Below are positions 51,830 to 61,663 of a stretch of 64,000 bases of DNA, in pieces. Positions within the stretch are counted from its first letter, which is position 1; each line of letters begins with the position of its first letter. The stretch is from an uncultured Clostridia bacterium (lineage in GTDB: Bacteria; Bacillota; Clostridia; TANB77; CAG-508): the NCBI GenBank assembly GCA_934149005.1, contig CAKPDN010000007.1:1-64000 (forward strand), given 5' to 3'. Under the pieces are notes generated by a model. That model did no database searches. It was not told the DNA's origin and saw only the letters and a list, made by a program, of their open reading frames with translations. Both the position numbers and the translations under genes were made by a program.

Positions 51830-52963
51830 ATGAAAACAATAGCAATTTTTTCAGGATATTATTTACCACATTTAGGTGGTGTTGAGAGATATACATATAA
51901 TTTAGCTAAAAGATTAACACATATGGGAAATAAAGTTATAATAATAACATCACAATATAATAAAGAATTAAAAGAAATAGAAGAAACAGATGTGGCCAAA
52001 ATATATAGATTACCAACTTTTAAAATAGCTTCAGGAAGATATCCTATAAATAAAAAAAATGCAAAATTTAAAAAAATGATGAAGATGTTAGAATTAGAAA
52101 ATATTGATTCAACAATAATACAAACTAGATTTTGGACAACATCATATTTCGCATCTAAATTTGTAGCAAAAAATAAAATTCCTGCATGTCTTATAGAACA
52201 TGGAAGCACTCATTTTACTGTAAATAATAAAATACTAGATAAATTTGGAGAAATTTATGAACATCAATTAACAAACAGCATAAAGAAAAATATCAAAGAC
52301 TTTTATGGAGTTTCTAAAAAATGTACCGAATGGTTAAAACATTTTAATATAGAGGCTAAAGGAGTATTTTATAATTCAATAGACACAGAAGAATGCGAAA
52401 AGTATAAGAGCTTTATAAACAAAAATAAAGATAAAACTATAATTACATATACAGGAAGAATGATAGAAGAAAAGGGAGTATTAAAACTAATAGAAGCATT
52501 TAAGCAACTAGATAAAAAATACGACAACTTAGAATTAAATTTGGCTGGTTCTGGTCCAATACTAGAAAAAATAGTAGAAGAATGTAAACAATATAAGAAT
52601 ATTAACATTTTAGGAAAAATACCACATGAAGTAGTATTAAAACTATTAGGAAAAACAGACATATTTGTTAATCCATCATCATTTTCCGAAGGACTACCTA
52701 CAACGATATTAGAGGCAGGAATGATGAAGTGTGCTGTTATTGCAACACCTATGGGAGGGACTACAGAAATAATATCTAATGAAAATATTGGATACATTTG
52801 TGGATTTAAAATAGAAGACATATTAGAAAAACTAGAGAAACTTATTAATAACAAAGAGGAAAGAAAAAAATTAAGTGAAAATATTTATAATGTTGTAATA
52901 AAAGATTTTTCTTGGAATGTCACAGCAAAAAAAATATATGAAACCATAAAATATAAAAAATAA
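51830..52963 (+). CDS. GT4 family glycosyltransferase
   Basis: This 377-residue GT-B enzyme opens with IFSGYYLPHLGGVERYTYNLAKRL. It has the C-terminal domain motif ITYTGRMIEEKGVLKLIEAF and the nucleotide-sugar motif VNPSSFSEGLPTTILEAGMM with the two conserved glutamates. It is a retaining glycosyltransferase using a nucleotide sugar. AAAGGAG precedes the ATG. Confidence 0.94.
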   Translation: MKTIAIFSGYYLPHLGGVERYTYNLAKRLTHMGNKVIIITSQYNKELKEIEETDVAKIYRLPTFKIASGRYPINKKNAKFKKMMKMLELENIDSTIIQTRFWTTSYFASKFVAKNKIPACLIEHGSTHFTVNNKILDKFGEIYEHQLTNSIKKNIKDFYGVSKKCTEWLKHFNIEAKGVFYNSIDTEECEKYKSFINKNKDKTIITYTGRMIEEKGVLKLIEAFKQLDKKYDNLELNLAGSGPILEKIVEECKQYKNINILGKIPHEVVLKLLGKTDIFVNPSSFSEGLPTTILEAGMMKCAVIATPMGGTTEIISNENIGYICGFKIEDILEKLEKLINNKEERKKLSENIYNVVIKDFSWNVTAKKIYETIKYKK

Positions 52964-52985
52964 TATATTAACAAAGGGGAAACAA

Positions 52986-54593
52986 GTGATAAAAAAATTT
53001 AATATAAGAGAAAATATTATAAAAATAATATCTTTATTATTTTCAATATTTTTTGCTATTATTTTGATAAATACAATATTTTTCAATAGAACTGTACATA
53101 TAGGATATAAAATATCTACAATGATTATTTTTACAATTTTTACATATAGTGTATTATTTTTATTTTATAAAATATATAAAAAATTAAATTTAAAATTTTT
53201 AGAATATGAACCCAATAAAATAGTTATATCACTAACTTTTATAGTAATATTTATTGTTCAATGCATTATAGCAAAGTTAACATATGCTCATTATGGATGG
53301 GATTGTGAAGTAGTAATTACAAATGGACTTGCACTAGTAAGAGGTGAAACATTTAAATCAGAATATTTTACACAATATCCTAACAATATAGCAATATTAC
53401 TAATTACAAAATATATTTTATTAATAGCTAAAATGTTTACTGAAATAGAACTTAATAATGCATTTTATATAATGATTATATTTAATATAATAATGGTTGA
53501 TATAGCAGCATTATTTACATTTTTAACATGCAAAAAATTATTAGGGAACAAAGGGGCATATTTTTCATTGATATTTATAATACCATTAATTATATTATCT
53601 CCATATATTATAATTCCATATACAGATACAATAACAATGGCCTTTCCAATAACAATATTATATATTTATATGGAAATAAAAGAACTACCTAATAAATCTA
53701 TAAAGAAAAAAATATTAATATTTTTAGAAGGATTTCTTTCTGCAATGGGATTTTTAATAAAACCAACTGTAATTATTGTAACATTAGCAATTTTAATAAT
53801 AGAAATATTATATATAAAAATGTCAAAATTAAAAAAAGTTAAAATAATAGAACCAATAGCTATATGTGTTTTATTTATATTAGGATTTAGCTTGGCATAT
53901 TCTTCTCATTCTTACTTTAAAGAAAAAAATTTAGGACAATTAATATCAAAAGAACAATATTATGATAATTCAATACCAATTACACATTTTTTAATGATAG
54001 GCATGCAAGAAAGAGACAATGAAACTGAATCGCCTGGTAAGAATAAAACATATTATGGAAATTATAGTAGTGAAGACAAAAAATTAACCAAAAGTATAAT
54101 AGGATATAGAGAAAAGGAAAAATATAATTTACAAATTGTAAAACAAAGACTTATTGATTTTGGATTTACAGGATATATAAAGTTTTTATATAATAAGGCA
54201 AATTGGATATTGTGTGATGGTACATTTTTCTATGGTTGTGAAGGATCTTGGGTGCAAGAAGACTATTATGAAAAAAGCCAAATAGGAAGATTTTTCCAAC
54301 AATTTATAAATAAAAATACAGAACAATATCAAAGAATAACTGCTAATATAATGCAAACAGCATGGATATTGGTTACTATAGGATTAATATGTTCTTTTTG
54401 CAGAAAAAATAATAATAGTATCAATATAGCTAAATTTTCTATAATTGGAATTATATTGTTTATTTTAATTTTTGAAGGAAGGTCAAGATATTTAATAAAT
54501 TATATTCCGATGTTTATATTAGTAGGAACATATGGATTGAGAAATATTCTACAGCATAATTTATTGAAACTAAAGAAAAGGAGAAATGTATGA
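52986..54593 (+). CDS. Polytopic membrane protein, GT39/PMT-like transferase
   Basis: This 535-residue protein has about 11 membrane helices. After helix 3 the external loop HYGWDCEVVITNGLALVRG and YFTQYPNNIAILL resembles the first loop of PMT/ArnT-type GT-C enzymes, with an acidic residue. It is probably a lipid-linked sugar transferase. The start is GTG 52986 behind AAGGGG. The stop overlaps the flippase start by 4 bp (ATGA), indicating translational coupling. Confidence 0.8.
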   Translation: MIKKFNIRENIIKIISLLFSIFFAIILINTIFFNRTVHIGYKISTMIIFTIFTYSVLFLFYKIYKKLNLKFLEYEPNKIVISLTFIVIFIVQCIIAKLTYAHYGWDCEVVITNGLALVRGETFKSEYFTQYPNNIAILLITKYILLIAKMFTEIELNNAFYIMIIFNIIMVDIAALFTFLTCKKLLGNKGAYFSLIFIIPLIILSPYIIIPYTDTITMAFPITILYIYMEIKELPNKSIKKKILIFLEGFLSAMGFLIKPTVIIVTLAILIIEILYIKMSKLKKVKIIEPIAICVLFILGFSLAYSSHSYFKEKNLGQLISKEQYYDNSIPITHFLMIGMQERDNETESPGKNKTYYGNYSSEDKKLTKSIIGYREKEKYNLQIVKQRLIDFGFTGYIKFLYNKANWILCDGTFFYGCEGSWVQEDYYEKSQIGRFFQQFINKNTEQYQRITANIMQTAWILVTIGLICSFCRKNNNSINIAKFSIIGIILFILIFEGRSRYLINYIPMFILVGTYGLRNILQHNLLKLKKRRNV

Positions 54594-55825
54594 TAAAAAA
54601 ATCTGAGATAATATGGAATACACTAGGAAGTTTTGTAGAATCACTATTAAGTGCAGTATTGCTAATGTTTTGTACAAGGTTAAATGGAACAGAAATAGCA
54701 GGAATGTTTTCTATAAGTTTTGCGACAGCAACAATATTAAATGCAATAGGTGATTTTGGGATAAGAATATATCAAGTAACAGATACAAAAAGAAAATATA
54801 AATTTGAAGATTATTTATTATCTAGGATAATTGTTGTAACACTTATGATGATTATAGGAATTATATTTATAGTTCTAACTGGGTATGCAACAGAAAAATT
54901 ATGGATATGTGTATCATTAATATTATTTAAAGTAATTGATAATTTAAGTGAAACATATCAGGGAGAGTTCCAATTAAGGAATAGATTAGATTTAGGTGGA
55001 AAATCTATGGTAATAAGAGTATCAACTTCACTATTTATGTTTTTCGTAGTAGATGTTTTTACAAAAAATATTATTATATCATGTATAACTTTATTGATTA
55101 CTAACTTGATTTTATTTATGTTATGGGATGTAAGAATATTTAATAAATTTGGAAAAATAAAAATCAATATTAACAAAGATAATATAAAAGCAATATTAAA
55201 AGAATGTATACCATTGGCAATATCGACAATACTGAGCTTGTATATAATAAATGCAACAAAATATGCAATAGATAATTTTGGGGATTACACTATGCAAACA
55301 TATTTTAATGTTATATATATGCCAACATTTGTTATAAACTTAGTAAGTGCATTTGTTATAAAACCATTTTTAAAACCATTTGGAGATTTATGGAATAATA
55401 GAGAAAATAAAAAATTTATACAATCAATAATAATAATAATAGCGATATTAGCAGGTGCAACATTATGTATTGATATAGCATGTTTGATTATAGGTGTTCC
55501 AGTATTATCATTTATTTATGGAATTGATTTATTACCTTACAAATTAGAAATGATATTATTAGTAATATCAGGATTTTTCTATGCAGCTTCAACAGTTATA
55601 CTTTATGCGTTAAGTACAATTAGAAAACAAAAATTAGCTACTGTATCTTATATAATTACAGCAATTATAGCATTTATAGTATCAAATATTTTTGTAAATA
55701 AATTTGGAATGATGGGAGCTGTTTATTCTAATATGATTACTACAATATCTTTATTTATTTTACTTACAATATTTTTTGGAAATGAATTATATAATTCAAA
55801 TGGGTCTTTTACTGCAAAATATTAA
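54590..55825 (+). CDS. Polysaccharide flippase (Wzx/MATE-like)
   Basis: This 411-residue protein with about 12 membrane helices has the N-terminal pattern of polysaccharide biosynthesis proteins (IIWNTLGSFVESLLSAVLLMF). It probably flips undecaprenyl-linked oligosaccharides. Its presence beside a Wzm/Wzt-type ABC exporter suggests two separate export routes in one region. AAAGGAG precedes the ATG. Confidence 0.9.
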   Translation: MIKKSEIIWNTLGSFVESLLSAVLLMFCTRLNGTEIAGMFSISFATATILNAIGDFGIRIYQVTDTKRKYKFEDYLLSRIIVVTLMMIIGIIFIVLTGYATEKLWICVSLILFKVIDNLSETYQGEFQLRNRLDLGGKSMVIRVSTSLFMFFVVDVFTKNIIISCITLLITNLILFMLWDVRIFNKFGKIKININKDNIKAILKECIPLAISTILSLYIINATKYAIDNFGDYTMQTYFNVIYMPTFVINLVSAFVIKPFLKPFGDLWNNRENKKFIQSIIIIIAILAGATLCIDIACLIIGVPVLSFIYGIDLLPYKLEMILLVISGFFYAASTVILYALSTIRKQKLATVSYIITAIIAFIVSNIFVNKFGMMGAVYSNMITTISLFILLTIFFGNELYNSNGSFTAKY

Positions 55826-55938
55826 TATATCAATAATTAAAACTGTAATATTAATTATATATACCAGTAATTGCTATTGATTTATTTTATAAAATAAATT
55901 AAAATAATGGTGGAATAGTAGTTAAGGAGGAATTATTA

Positions 55939-58110
55939 GTGAAAAAAGTTAAAAGCATAATTATTATAATTATATTAATAGAATTTTTATTAAGTATTCT
56001 AATGCCAATTTCTTTTGCAGTAAATGAGACATTAAATATTGAAAATGAGGAAATTGAAGATTATTTATATGAGTCTACAGTAGAACCAAAACAGCCAATA
56101 AAATCAATATTAAATATAGATACAAATTTAAATAATACAAGTTTTAATAATATAATACATATAGAAGGATGGAAACTAGCAACAGAAGCAAATACAATAT
56201 TAGAAGTATATATAGATAATCAAAAAATAGATGAAAATTACATAAAATATGCGTATAAATACAATTTAATATCACTAATACAAGGATATGGAACATATAA
56301 AGAAAATCCAAAACCTAATTTTGATATAAATATCCCAATAGATAATTTTAAACAAGGAAATCATGATATAAGAATAAAATTAGTTTCTGAAGATGGAACA
56401 ATTTTACAAAGTTCTCAAGGAAATATATATGTAGATAAAGGTATAAAATCAATATTAAATATAGATACAGATTTAAATAATTCAACTTTTAACAAAAAAG
56501 GAATACATATAGAAGGTTGGAAGCTATCAACAGAATCAAATACTGAATTATATGTTTATATAGATAATAAAAAAATTGATAGTAATTATATAAAATATGC
56601 ATATAAATATAATTTGATATCAATAGTACAAGGATATGGAACATATAAAGAAAATCCAAAGCCTAACTTTGATATTGATATACCAGTAGATAATATTACA
56701 CATGGAAAACATAGTATAATAATAGAATTAATAGGACAAGATGGAGCTATTTTACAAAAAAATAATGGTACTATATTTGTAGATAAAAGTATAAAATCAA
56801 TATTAAATATAGATACAAATTTAAACAATGCTACATTTGATAAATATGGAATCCATATAGAAGGGTGGAAATTAGCAACAGAAGCAAATACAGAATTACA
56901 TATTTATATAGATAATCAAAAAATAGATGAAAATTACATAAAATATGCATATAAATACAATTTAATATCACTAGTACATGGATATGGGACATATGAAGAA
57001 AACCCAAAACCTAATTTTGATATAGATATTCCTGTTGATAATATAAAACATGGAAAGCATAAAATAGAGATAGAATTTGCAACATCAGATGGTAATGTTT
57101 TACAAAAAGTAGAAAATACTATAAATATAGACAAAAGTATAAAATCAATATTAAATATAGATACAAGTATTAGTAATGTTACATTCGGAAAAAAAGGAAT
57201 TCATATAGAAGGTTGGAAGTTAGCAACAGAAGCGGATACAAAATTACAAGTTTATATAAATAATACAAAAATAGATGATTCATATATAAAATATGCATAT
57301 AAGTACAATTTAATATCACTAGTACATGGATATGGAACATATGTAGAAAATCCAAAACCTAATTTTGATATAGATATTCCAGTAAAAAACTATTCAGATG
57401 GAAAATATACATTAACAATAAAGTTTATAACAGCAGATGGTAAGACAACATTAGAAAAAAGAGATTATACAATTTATATAAAAAATGAATATAAAGGAAT
57501 AGATGTAAGTTCTTTTAATGGAACTGTAAACTGGAGAGCTGTAAAAAATAGTGGTATTGAATTTGCTATGATACGATTAGGATATAGAGGTTATAGAAAT
57601 CCTAGATTAGTATTAGATGATAATGCTATAGTTAATATAAAAAGTGCACAAGCAGTAGGAATAAAAGTTGGAGTGTATTTTGTAACTCAAGCTATAAGTG
57701 TACCAGAAGCACAAGAAGAAGCATTATGGGTTATAGGGACATTAGATAGAAATGGAATAAAATTAGATTATCCAGTAGCGATAGATACAGAAAGTTCTGG
57801 TGCAAAAATTGAAGATGGAGAAGCTCCAGGAAGAGCTGATTTATTAGACGTAGAAACGAGAACTTTAGTATGTAGAGCATTTTCAGATGTTATAAGATAT
57901 AATGGAAGAATACCTATGATATATGCAAATACATATTGGTTTGAGTATAAGCTTAATGTAAAACAGTTAACACCATATGATATTTGGCTGGCTAATTATA
58001 CTGAACCAAGACTTAGTGTAGAATATGATATGTGGCAATATTCTGATAAAGGAAATGTTATGGGAGTACTTGGATATGTTGACTTAAATAATGGTTATAA
58101 AAAATATTAA
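55939..58110 (+). CDS. Secreted GH25 lysozyme with four Bsp-like repeats
   Basis: This 723-residue protein has a signal peptide (1-27, ending SFA). Four tandem repeats of about 115 residues follow (about 54-167, 169-283, 285-399, 401-515; NIDTNLNN, HIEGWKLATEA, GYGTYKENPKPNFDI). The C-terminal GH25 muramidase domain (about 517-723) begins GIDVSSFNGTVNW and has VAIDTES, with the catalytic Asp and Glu, and DIWLANYTEPR. It cuts the glycan strand of peptidoglycan. The repeats match those of the 33732 protein and probably bind the local wall polysaccharide. The start is GTG 55939 behind AGGAGG. Confidence 0.93.
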   Translation: MKKVKSIIIIIILIEFLLSILMPISFAVNETLNIENEEIEDYLYESTVEPKQPIKSILNIDTNLNNTSFNNIIHIEGWKLATEANTILEVYIDNQKIDENYIKYAYKYNLISLIQGYGTYKENPKPNFDINIPIDNFKQGNHDIRIKLVSEDGTILQSSQGNIYVDKGIKSILNIDTDLNNSTFNKKGIHIEGWKLSTESNTELYVYIDNKKIDSNYIKYAYKYNLISIVQGYGTYKENPKPNFDIDIPVDNITHGKHSIIIELIGQDGAILQKNNGTIFVDKSIKSILNIDTNLNNATFDKYGIHIEGWKLATEANTELHIYIDNQKIDENYIKYAYKYNLISLVHGYGTYEENPKPNFDIDIPVDNIKHGKHKIEIEFATSDGNVLQKVENTINIDKSIKSILNIDTSISNVTFGKKGIHIEGWKLATEADTKLQVYINNTKIDDSYIKYAYKYNLISLVHGYGTYVENPKPNFDIDIPVKNYSDGKYTLTIKFITADGKTTLEKRDYTIYIKNEYKGIDVSSFNGTVNWRAVKNSGIEFAMIRLGYRGYRNPRLVLDDNAIVNIKSAQAVGIKVGVYFVTQAISVPEAQEEALWVIGTLDRNGIKLDYPVAIDTESSGAKIEDGEAPGRADLLDVETRTLVCRAFSDVIRYNGRIPMIYANTYWFEYKLNVKQLTPYDIWLANYTEPRLSVEYDMWQYSDKGNVMGVLGYVDLNNGYKKY

Positions 58111-58147
58111 TTTTTTAATTTTAAATGTGAAAGGAATAATACCAAAA

Positions 58148-58573
58148 ATGGAAAAAATAAAAGAACTATATTTTAAATATAAAGAAGTAATAAATTATTT
58201 AATATTTGGAGTACTAACTACAATAGTTTCCTTAGTTATATATTATATTTTAGTCTTTACAGTTTTAAATCCAGAAAATGCAGTTCAATTGCAAATAGCT
58301 AATATAATTTCTTGGATAGCTGGTGTTCTATTTGCATATTGTACAAATAGAAAATATGTATTTGAAAGCAAAGAAAAGAATAAAGCAAAAGAAGCGGGAA
58401 AGTTTGTTTTAGCAAGAGCAACTACTCTTATTATGGACATGTTAGTTATGTGGTTAGGAGTAACAATTTTACATTTAAATGACAAAATTATAAAATTAAT
58501 ATCTCAAGTAATAGTAATAGTTTCAAACTATATTTTTAGTAAGTTATTTGTATTTAAAAATAAAAAAATATAG
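58148..58573 (+). CDS. GtrA family membrane protein
   Basis: This 141-residue protein has four membrane helices and the GtrA pattern (INYLIFGVLTTIVSLVIYYIL, SWIAGVLFAYCTNRKYVFES, ISQVIVIVSNYIFSKLFVF). GtrA proteins are thought to flip undecaprenyl-phosphate-linked sugars. I start at ATG 58148 behind AAAGGAA. Earlier in-frame starts overlap the lysozyme gene. The GtrB-like transferase follows. Confidence 0.9.
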   Translation: MEKIKELYFKYKEVINYLIFGVLTTIVSLVIYYILVFTVLNPENAVQLQIANIISWIAGVLFAYCTNRKYVFESKEKNKAKEAGKFVLARATTLIMDMLVMWLGVTILHLNDKIIKLISQVIVIVSNYIFSKLFVFKNKKI

Positions 58574-58610
58574 AAAAAATAAAATTATTTAAGAAAGGAA
58601 TGTAGCAAAA

Positions 58611-59549
58611 ATGGAAAAGAAAAAAGTAACATTAGTAATACCAATGTATTATGAAGAAAAAGTAGCAGAAGAATGTTATAAAAGAGTAAAAGAAAATTTA
58701 GAAAAATTAGAAAATTATGACTATGAAATAATATTTGTAAATGATGGAAGTAAAGATAAAACTTTAGAAATATTAGAAAATATTGCAAAAAAAGACAGAA
58801 ATGTAAAAGTACTTTCATTTTCAAGAAATTTTGGACATCAAGCAGCAGTAACAGCAGGACTTCAATATGTAACAGGGGATGCAATAGTAATAATGGATGC
58901 AGACCTTCAAGATCCACCAGAATTAATACCAGATATGTTAAAATTATGGGAAGATGGAAATGAAGTTATATATGGAAAAAGAAAATTGAGAGAAGGAGAG
59001 AGTGCATTCAAATTATTTACAGCCAAGATGTTTTATAAGACATTAAATGCACTTTCAGATGTTGAAATTCCAAAAGATACAGGAGATTTCAGATTAGTTG
59101 ATAGAAAAGTCGTAGATACAATAAATTCTTTACCAGAACACAACAAATTTTTAAGAGGATTATTTAGTTGGGTAGGATATAAACAAAAAGCTTTTGAATA
59201 TGAAAGAAAAGAAAGATTTGCAGGCGAAACAAAATATCCATTAAAGAAAATGCTTAAATTAGCATCAGATGGAATAATAAGTTTTTCAACAAAACCTTTA
59301 AAATTAGTAGGAGCTTTAGGAATGATATCAATATTAATATCAATTATAATTTTGATATATGCTCTAATATCATATGCTTGTAAATTAAATAATTTATCTG
59401 CTGGTTGGACATCTATTATGGTTGCTACTACATTTTTTGCTGGGGTACAATTATTATCAATTTGGATTATGTCTGAATATGTAGGTAGAATTTATGATGA
59501 AACTAAACAAAGACCACAATATATAATTGATAAAAAAATAAATATTTAA
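58611..59549 (+). CDS. GtrB-like undecaprenyl-phosphate glycosyltransferase (GT2)
   Basis: This 312-residue GT2 enzyme with two C-terminal membrane helices has VTLVIPMYYEEKVAEE, FVNDGSKDKT, VIMDADLQDPPELI (metal-binding), GKRKLREGES and KDTGDFRLVDRK. The layout is that of GtrB/DPM1-type enzymes, which load one sugar onto undecaprenyl phosphate. It lies next to GtrA as in phage and chromosomal glycan-modification clusters. AGAAAGGAATG precedes the ATG. Confidence 0.94.
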   Translation: MEKKKVTLVIPMYYEEKVAEECYKRVKENLEKLENYDYEIIFVNDGSKDKTLEILENIAKKDRNVKVLSFSRNFGHQAAVTAGLQYVTGDAIVIMDADLQDPPELIPDMLKLWEDGNEVIYGKRKLREGESAFKLFTAKMFYKTLNALSDVEIPKDTGDFRLVDRKVVDTINSLPEHNKFLRGLFSWVGYKQKAFEYERKERFAGETKYPLKKMLKLASDGIISFSTKPLKLVGALGMISILISIIILIYALISYACKLNNLSAGWTSIMVATTFFAGVQLLSIWIMSEYVGRIYDETKQRPQYIIDKKINI

Positions 59550-59570
59550 AAATTATGTATAGGTAAGTAC

Positions 59571-59599
59571 TTGTACTTTTTAAGATTTAATGATATTAT
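59571..59599 (+). promoter_or_regulatory. Predicted sigma-A promoter for rmlD
   Basis: TTGTAC at 59571-59576 and TATTAT at 59594-59599, 17 bp apart, with an extended TG. Confidence 0.6.
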
Positions 59600-59634
59600 A
59601 TGTGTGATTAAATAATAAGAAAGAAGGAAAAAAA

Positions 59635-60501
59635 ATGAAAATATTAATAACAGGTGCAAATGGAATGCTTGCTAAAGAAGTACGAGAAAAATTTGCAGAT
59701 GGAAATGAACTTATAATTACAGATGTTGCAGAATTAGACATAACCGATGAAAATGCTGTTTTAAATTTTGTAAAAGATTTAAAACCAGATTATATTATAA
59801 ATTGTGCAGCATTTACTGCTGTTGACAAAGCAGAAGAATGCTATGAATTAGCAGACAAAATAAATGGAGATGGTCCAACAAATTTAGCAAAAGCAGCAAA
59901 AGCTGTTGAAGCAAAATTAGTACATATTTCAACAGACTATGTATTTGGTGGGGATTTAGATTTATCTAAAGATTATAAAGAAGATGATGGGAAAAATCCT
60001 GTAACAGTATATGGAAAAACTAAATTGCATGGAGAAAAAGGGATAGAAGAAAATATGGATGAATATTACATATTTAGAACTGCTTGGTTATATGGAATTG
60101 GCGGAAATAATTTTGTAAAAACAATGACAAAATTAGGAACAACAAGAGATGAAATAAATGTAGTATCAGACCAACACGGAAGCCCAACATATGCAAAAGA
60201 CTTAACTGAAATTATCTATCAAGCAATAAACAAAAAAATACCTTATGGGGTATATAATGCAACAAATAATGGATATACAACGTGGTATGACTTCACAAAA
60301 GAAATTCTAAAAGAACAAGGAATTAAATGTAAAGTTAATCCAGTAACAACAGAAGAATATATTGAAATGATGAAAGTTAAACAAGCTAAAAGACCATTCA
60401 ATTCACAAATGTCCAAAGCAAAACTTGAAGCATGCGGAATATTTATTCCAGAATGGAAAGATGGATTAAGAAGATATTTAGAAGAAGAAAAAAATAATTA
60501 A
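59635..60501 (+). CDS. rmlD: dTDP-4-dehydrorhamnose reductase
   Basis: This 288-residue enzyme performs the last step of dTDP-L-rhamnose synthesis. It has the nucleotide motif GANGMLAKEV, INCAAFTAVDKAE, the STDYVFGG strand, and YGKTKLHGE with the catalytic Tyr and Lys. AAGAAGG precedes the ATG. The rml genes run in the order D, A, C, B, each with its own leader. Confidence 0.95.
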   Translation: MKILITGANGMLAKEVREKFADGNELIITDVAELDITDENAVLNFVKDLKPDYIINCAAFTAVDKAEECYELADKINGDGPTNLAKAAKAVEAKLVHISTDYVFGGDLDLSKDYKEDDGKNPVTVYGKTKLHGEKGIEENMDEYYIFRTAWLYGIGGNNFVKTMTKLGTTRDEINVVSDQHGSPTYAKDLTEIIYQAINKKIPYGVYNATNNGYTTWYDFTKEILKEQGIKCKVNPVTTEEYIEMMKVKQAKRPFNSQMSKAKLEACGIFIPEWKDGLRRYLEEEKNN

Positions 60502-60517
60502 AATTTTTCTAAAATGG

Positions 60518-60546
60518 TTGACAAAACAATGAAATTATGTTAATAT
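60518..60546 (+). promoter_or_regulatory. Predicted sigma-A promoter for rmlA
   Basis: TTGACA at 60518-60523 and TAATAT at 60541-60546 with a 17-bp spacer, about 30 bp before the ATG. Confidence 0.65.
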
Positions 60547-60576
60547 ATTTTACTGTATAAGTAGGAGGTAATTTAT

Positions 60577-61506
60577 ATGAAAAAAAGAAAAGGAATTATA
60601 TTAGCAGGTGGAAGTGCAACAAGGCTATACCCTATAACTTGTGCGGTTTCAAAACAAATGTTACCAGTGTATGATAAACCTATGATTTATTACCCACTAT
60701 CAACATTAATGACAGCAGGAATTAGAGAGGTGCTTATTATATCAACCCCAGTTCACATAGATAGATTTAAAGATTTACTAGGTGATGGTTCAAAATTAGG
60801 AATGAAATTTGAATATGCAATACAAGAAAAACCTGTTGGATTAGCAGATGCCTTTATTCTTGGAAGAGATTTTATAGGTGATGACAATGTAGCACTTATA
60901 TTAGGAGATAATATGATATATGGTTCAAGAATAAAAAGAGTCTTAAAAGCAGCTAACCGTATAGAAGAAGGCGGAGTAATCTTTGGATATCAAGTAAAAG
61001 ATCCAGAAACATATGGTGTTGTAGAAATTGATTCAGAAGGTAATGCTATATCAATAGAAGAAAAACCAAAAGAACCTAAATCAGATTTAGCAGTTCCAGG
61101 AATATATTTTTACGATAATGAAGTAGTTGATATTGCTAAAAATATAAAACCATCTGAAAGAGGAGAAATTGAAATAACTGATGTAAATAAAAAATACATG
61201 GAAAATGGAAAATTAAAAGTAATTCCATTAGGAAGTGGATATGCATGGTTTGATACAGGAACACCAGACAGATTATCTGATGCATCAGATTTTGTAAAGG
61301 CAATTGAATTAAGACAAGGAACTCAAATAGCTTGCTTAGAAGAAATTGCTTATAGAAATAATTGGATAACAAGAGATGACCTAGAAAAAGCTGCTGAGAA
61401 ATATAAAAAAACAGCATATGGTGAACATTTATATAATGTGTTAAATAAAAGTGAAAACTCTTATGAAGATTTATTTGAAAATGGTATTTTTGATTTTAGT
61501 TTATAA
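60577..61506 (+). CDS. rmlA: Glucose-1-phosphate thymidylyltransferase
   Basis: This 309-residue enzyme makes dTDP-glucose, the first step toward dTDP-rhamnose. It begins GIILAGGSATRLYPIT, where the usual second Gly of GSGTRL is Ala. It has VSKQMLPVYDKPMIYYPLSTLM, EKPVGLADAFILG, ALILGDN, SIEEKPKEPKSD and GYAWFDTGTPDRL. Apart from the GSATRL change all motifs are canonical. GTAGGAGG precedes the ATG. A terminator follows. Confidence 0.96.
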   Translation: MKKRKGIILAGGSATRLYPITCAVSKQMLPVYDKPMIYYPLSTLMTAGIREVLIISTPVHIDRFKDLLGDGSKLGMKFEYAIQEKPVGLADAFILGRDFIGDDNVALILGDNMIYGSRIKRVLKAANRIEEGGVIFGYQVKDPETYGVVEIDSEGNAISIEEKPKEPKSDLAVPGIYFYDNEVVDIAKNIKPSERGEIEITDVNKKYMENGKLKVIPLGSGYAWFDTGTPDRLSDASDFVKAIELRQGTQIACLEEIAYRNNWITRDDLEKAAEKYKKTAYGEHLYNVLNKSENSYEDLFENGIFDFSL

Positions 61507-61521
61507 AAATAAAATATAAAG

Positions 61522-61564
61522 AAAATCTCTAGTTTTTAATTATAAAAATTGGAGATTTTTTTTT
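61522..61564 (+). terminator. Rho-independent terminator after rmlA
   Basis: The stem aaaatctc..agttttt / aaaaattggagatttt is followed by a long T-run. Confidence 0.78.
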
Positions 61565-61608
61565 GTAATGTAACTGTTCTTTTTTTAAAATAAAATATCA
61601 AAAAAATA

Positions 61609-61637
61609 TTGAATTTGATAGTTTTATATGATATATT
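61609..61637 (+). promoter_or_regulatory. Predicted sigma-A promoter for rmlC
   Basis: TTGAAT at 61609-61614 and TATATT at 61632-61637, 17 bp apart, with an extended TG. Confidence 0.6.
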
Positions 61638-61663
61638 TATAAAAAAATGAAAGGAAGAGAAAA

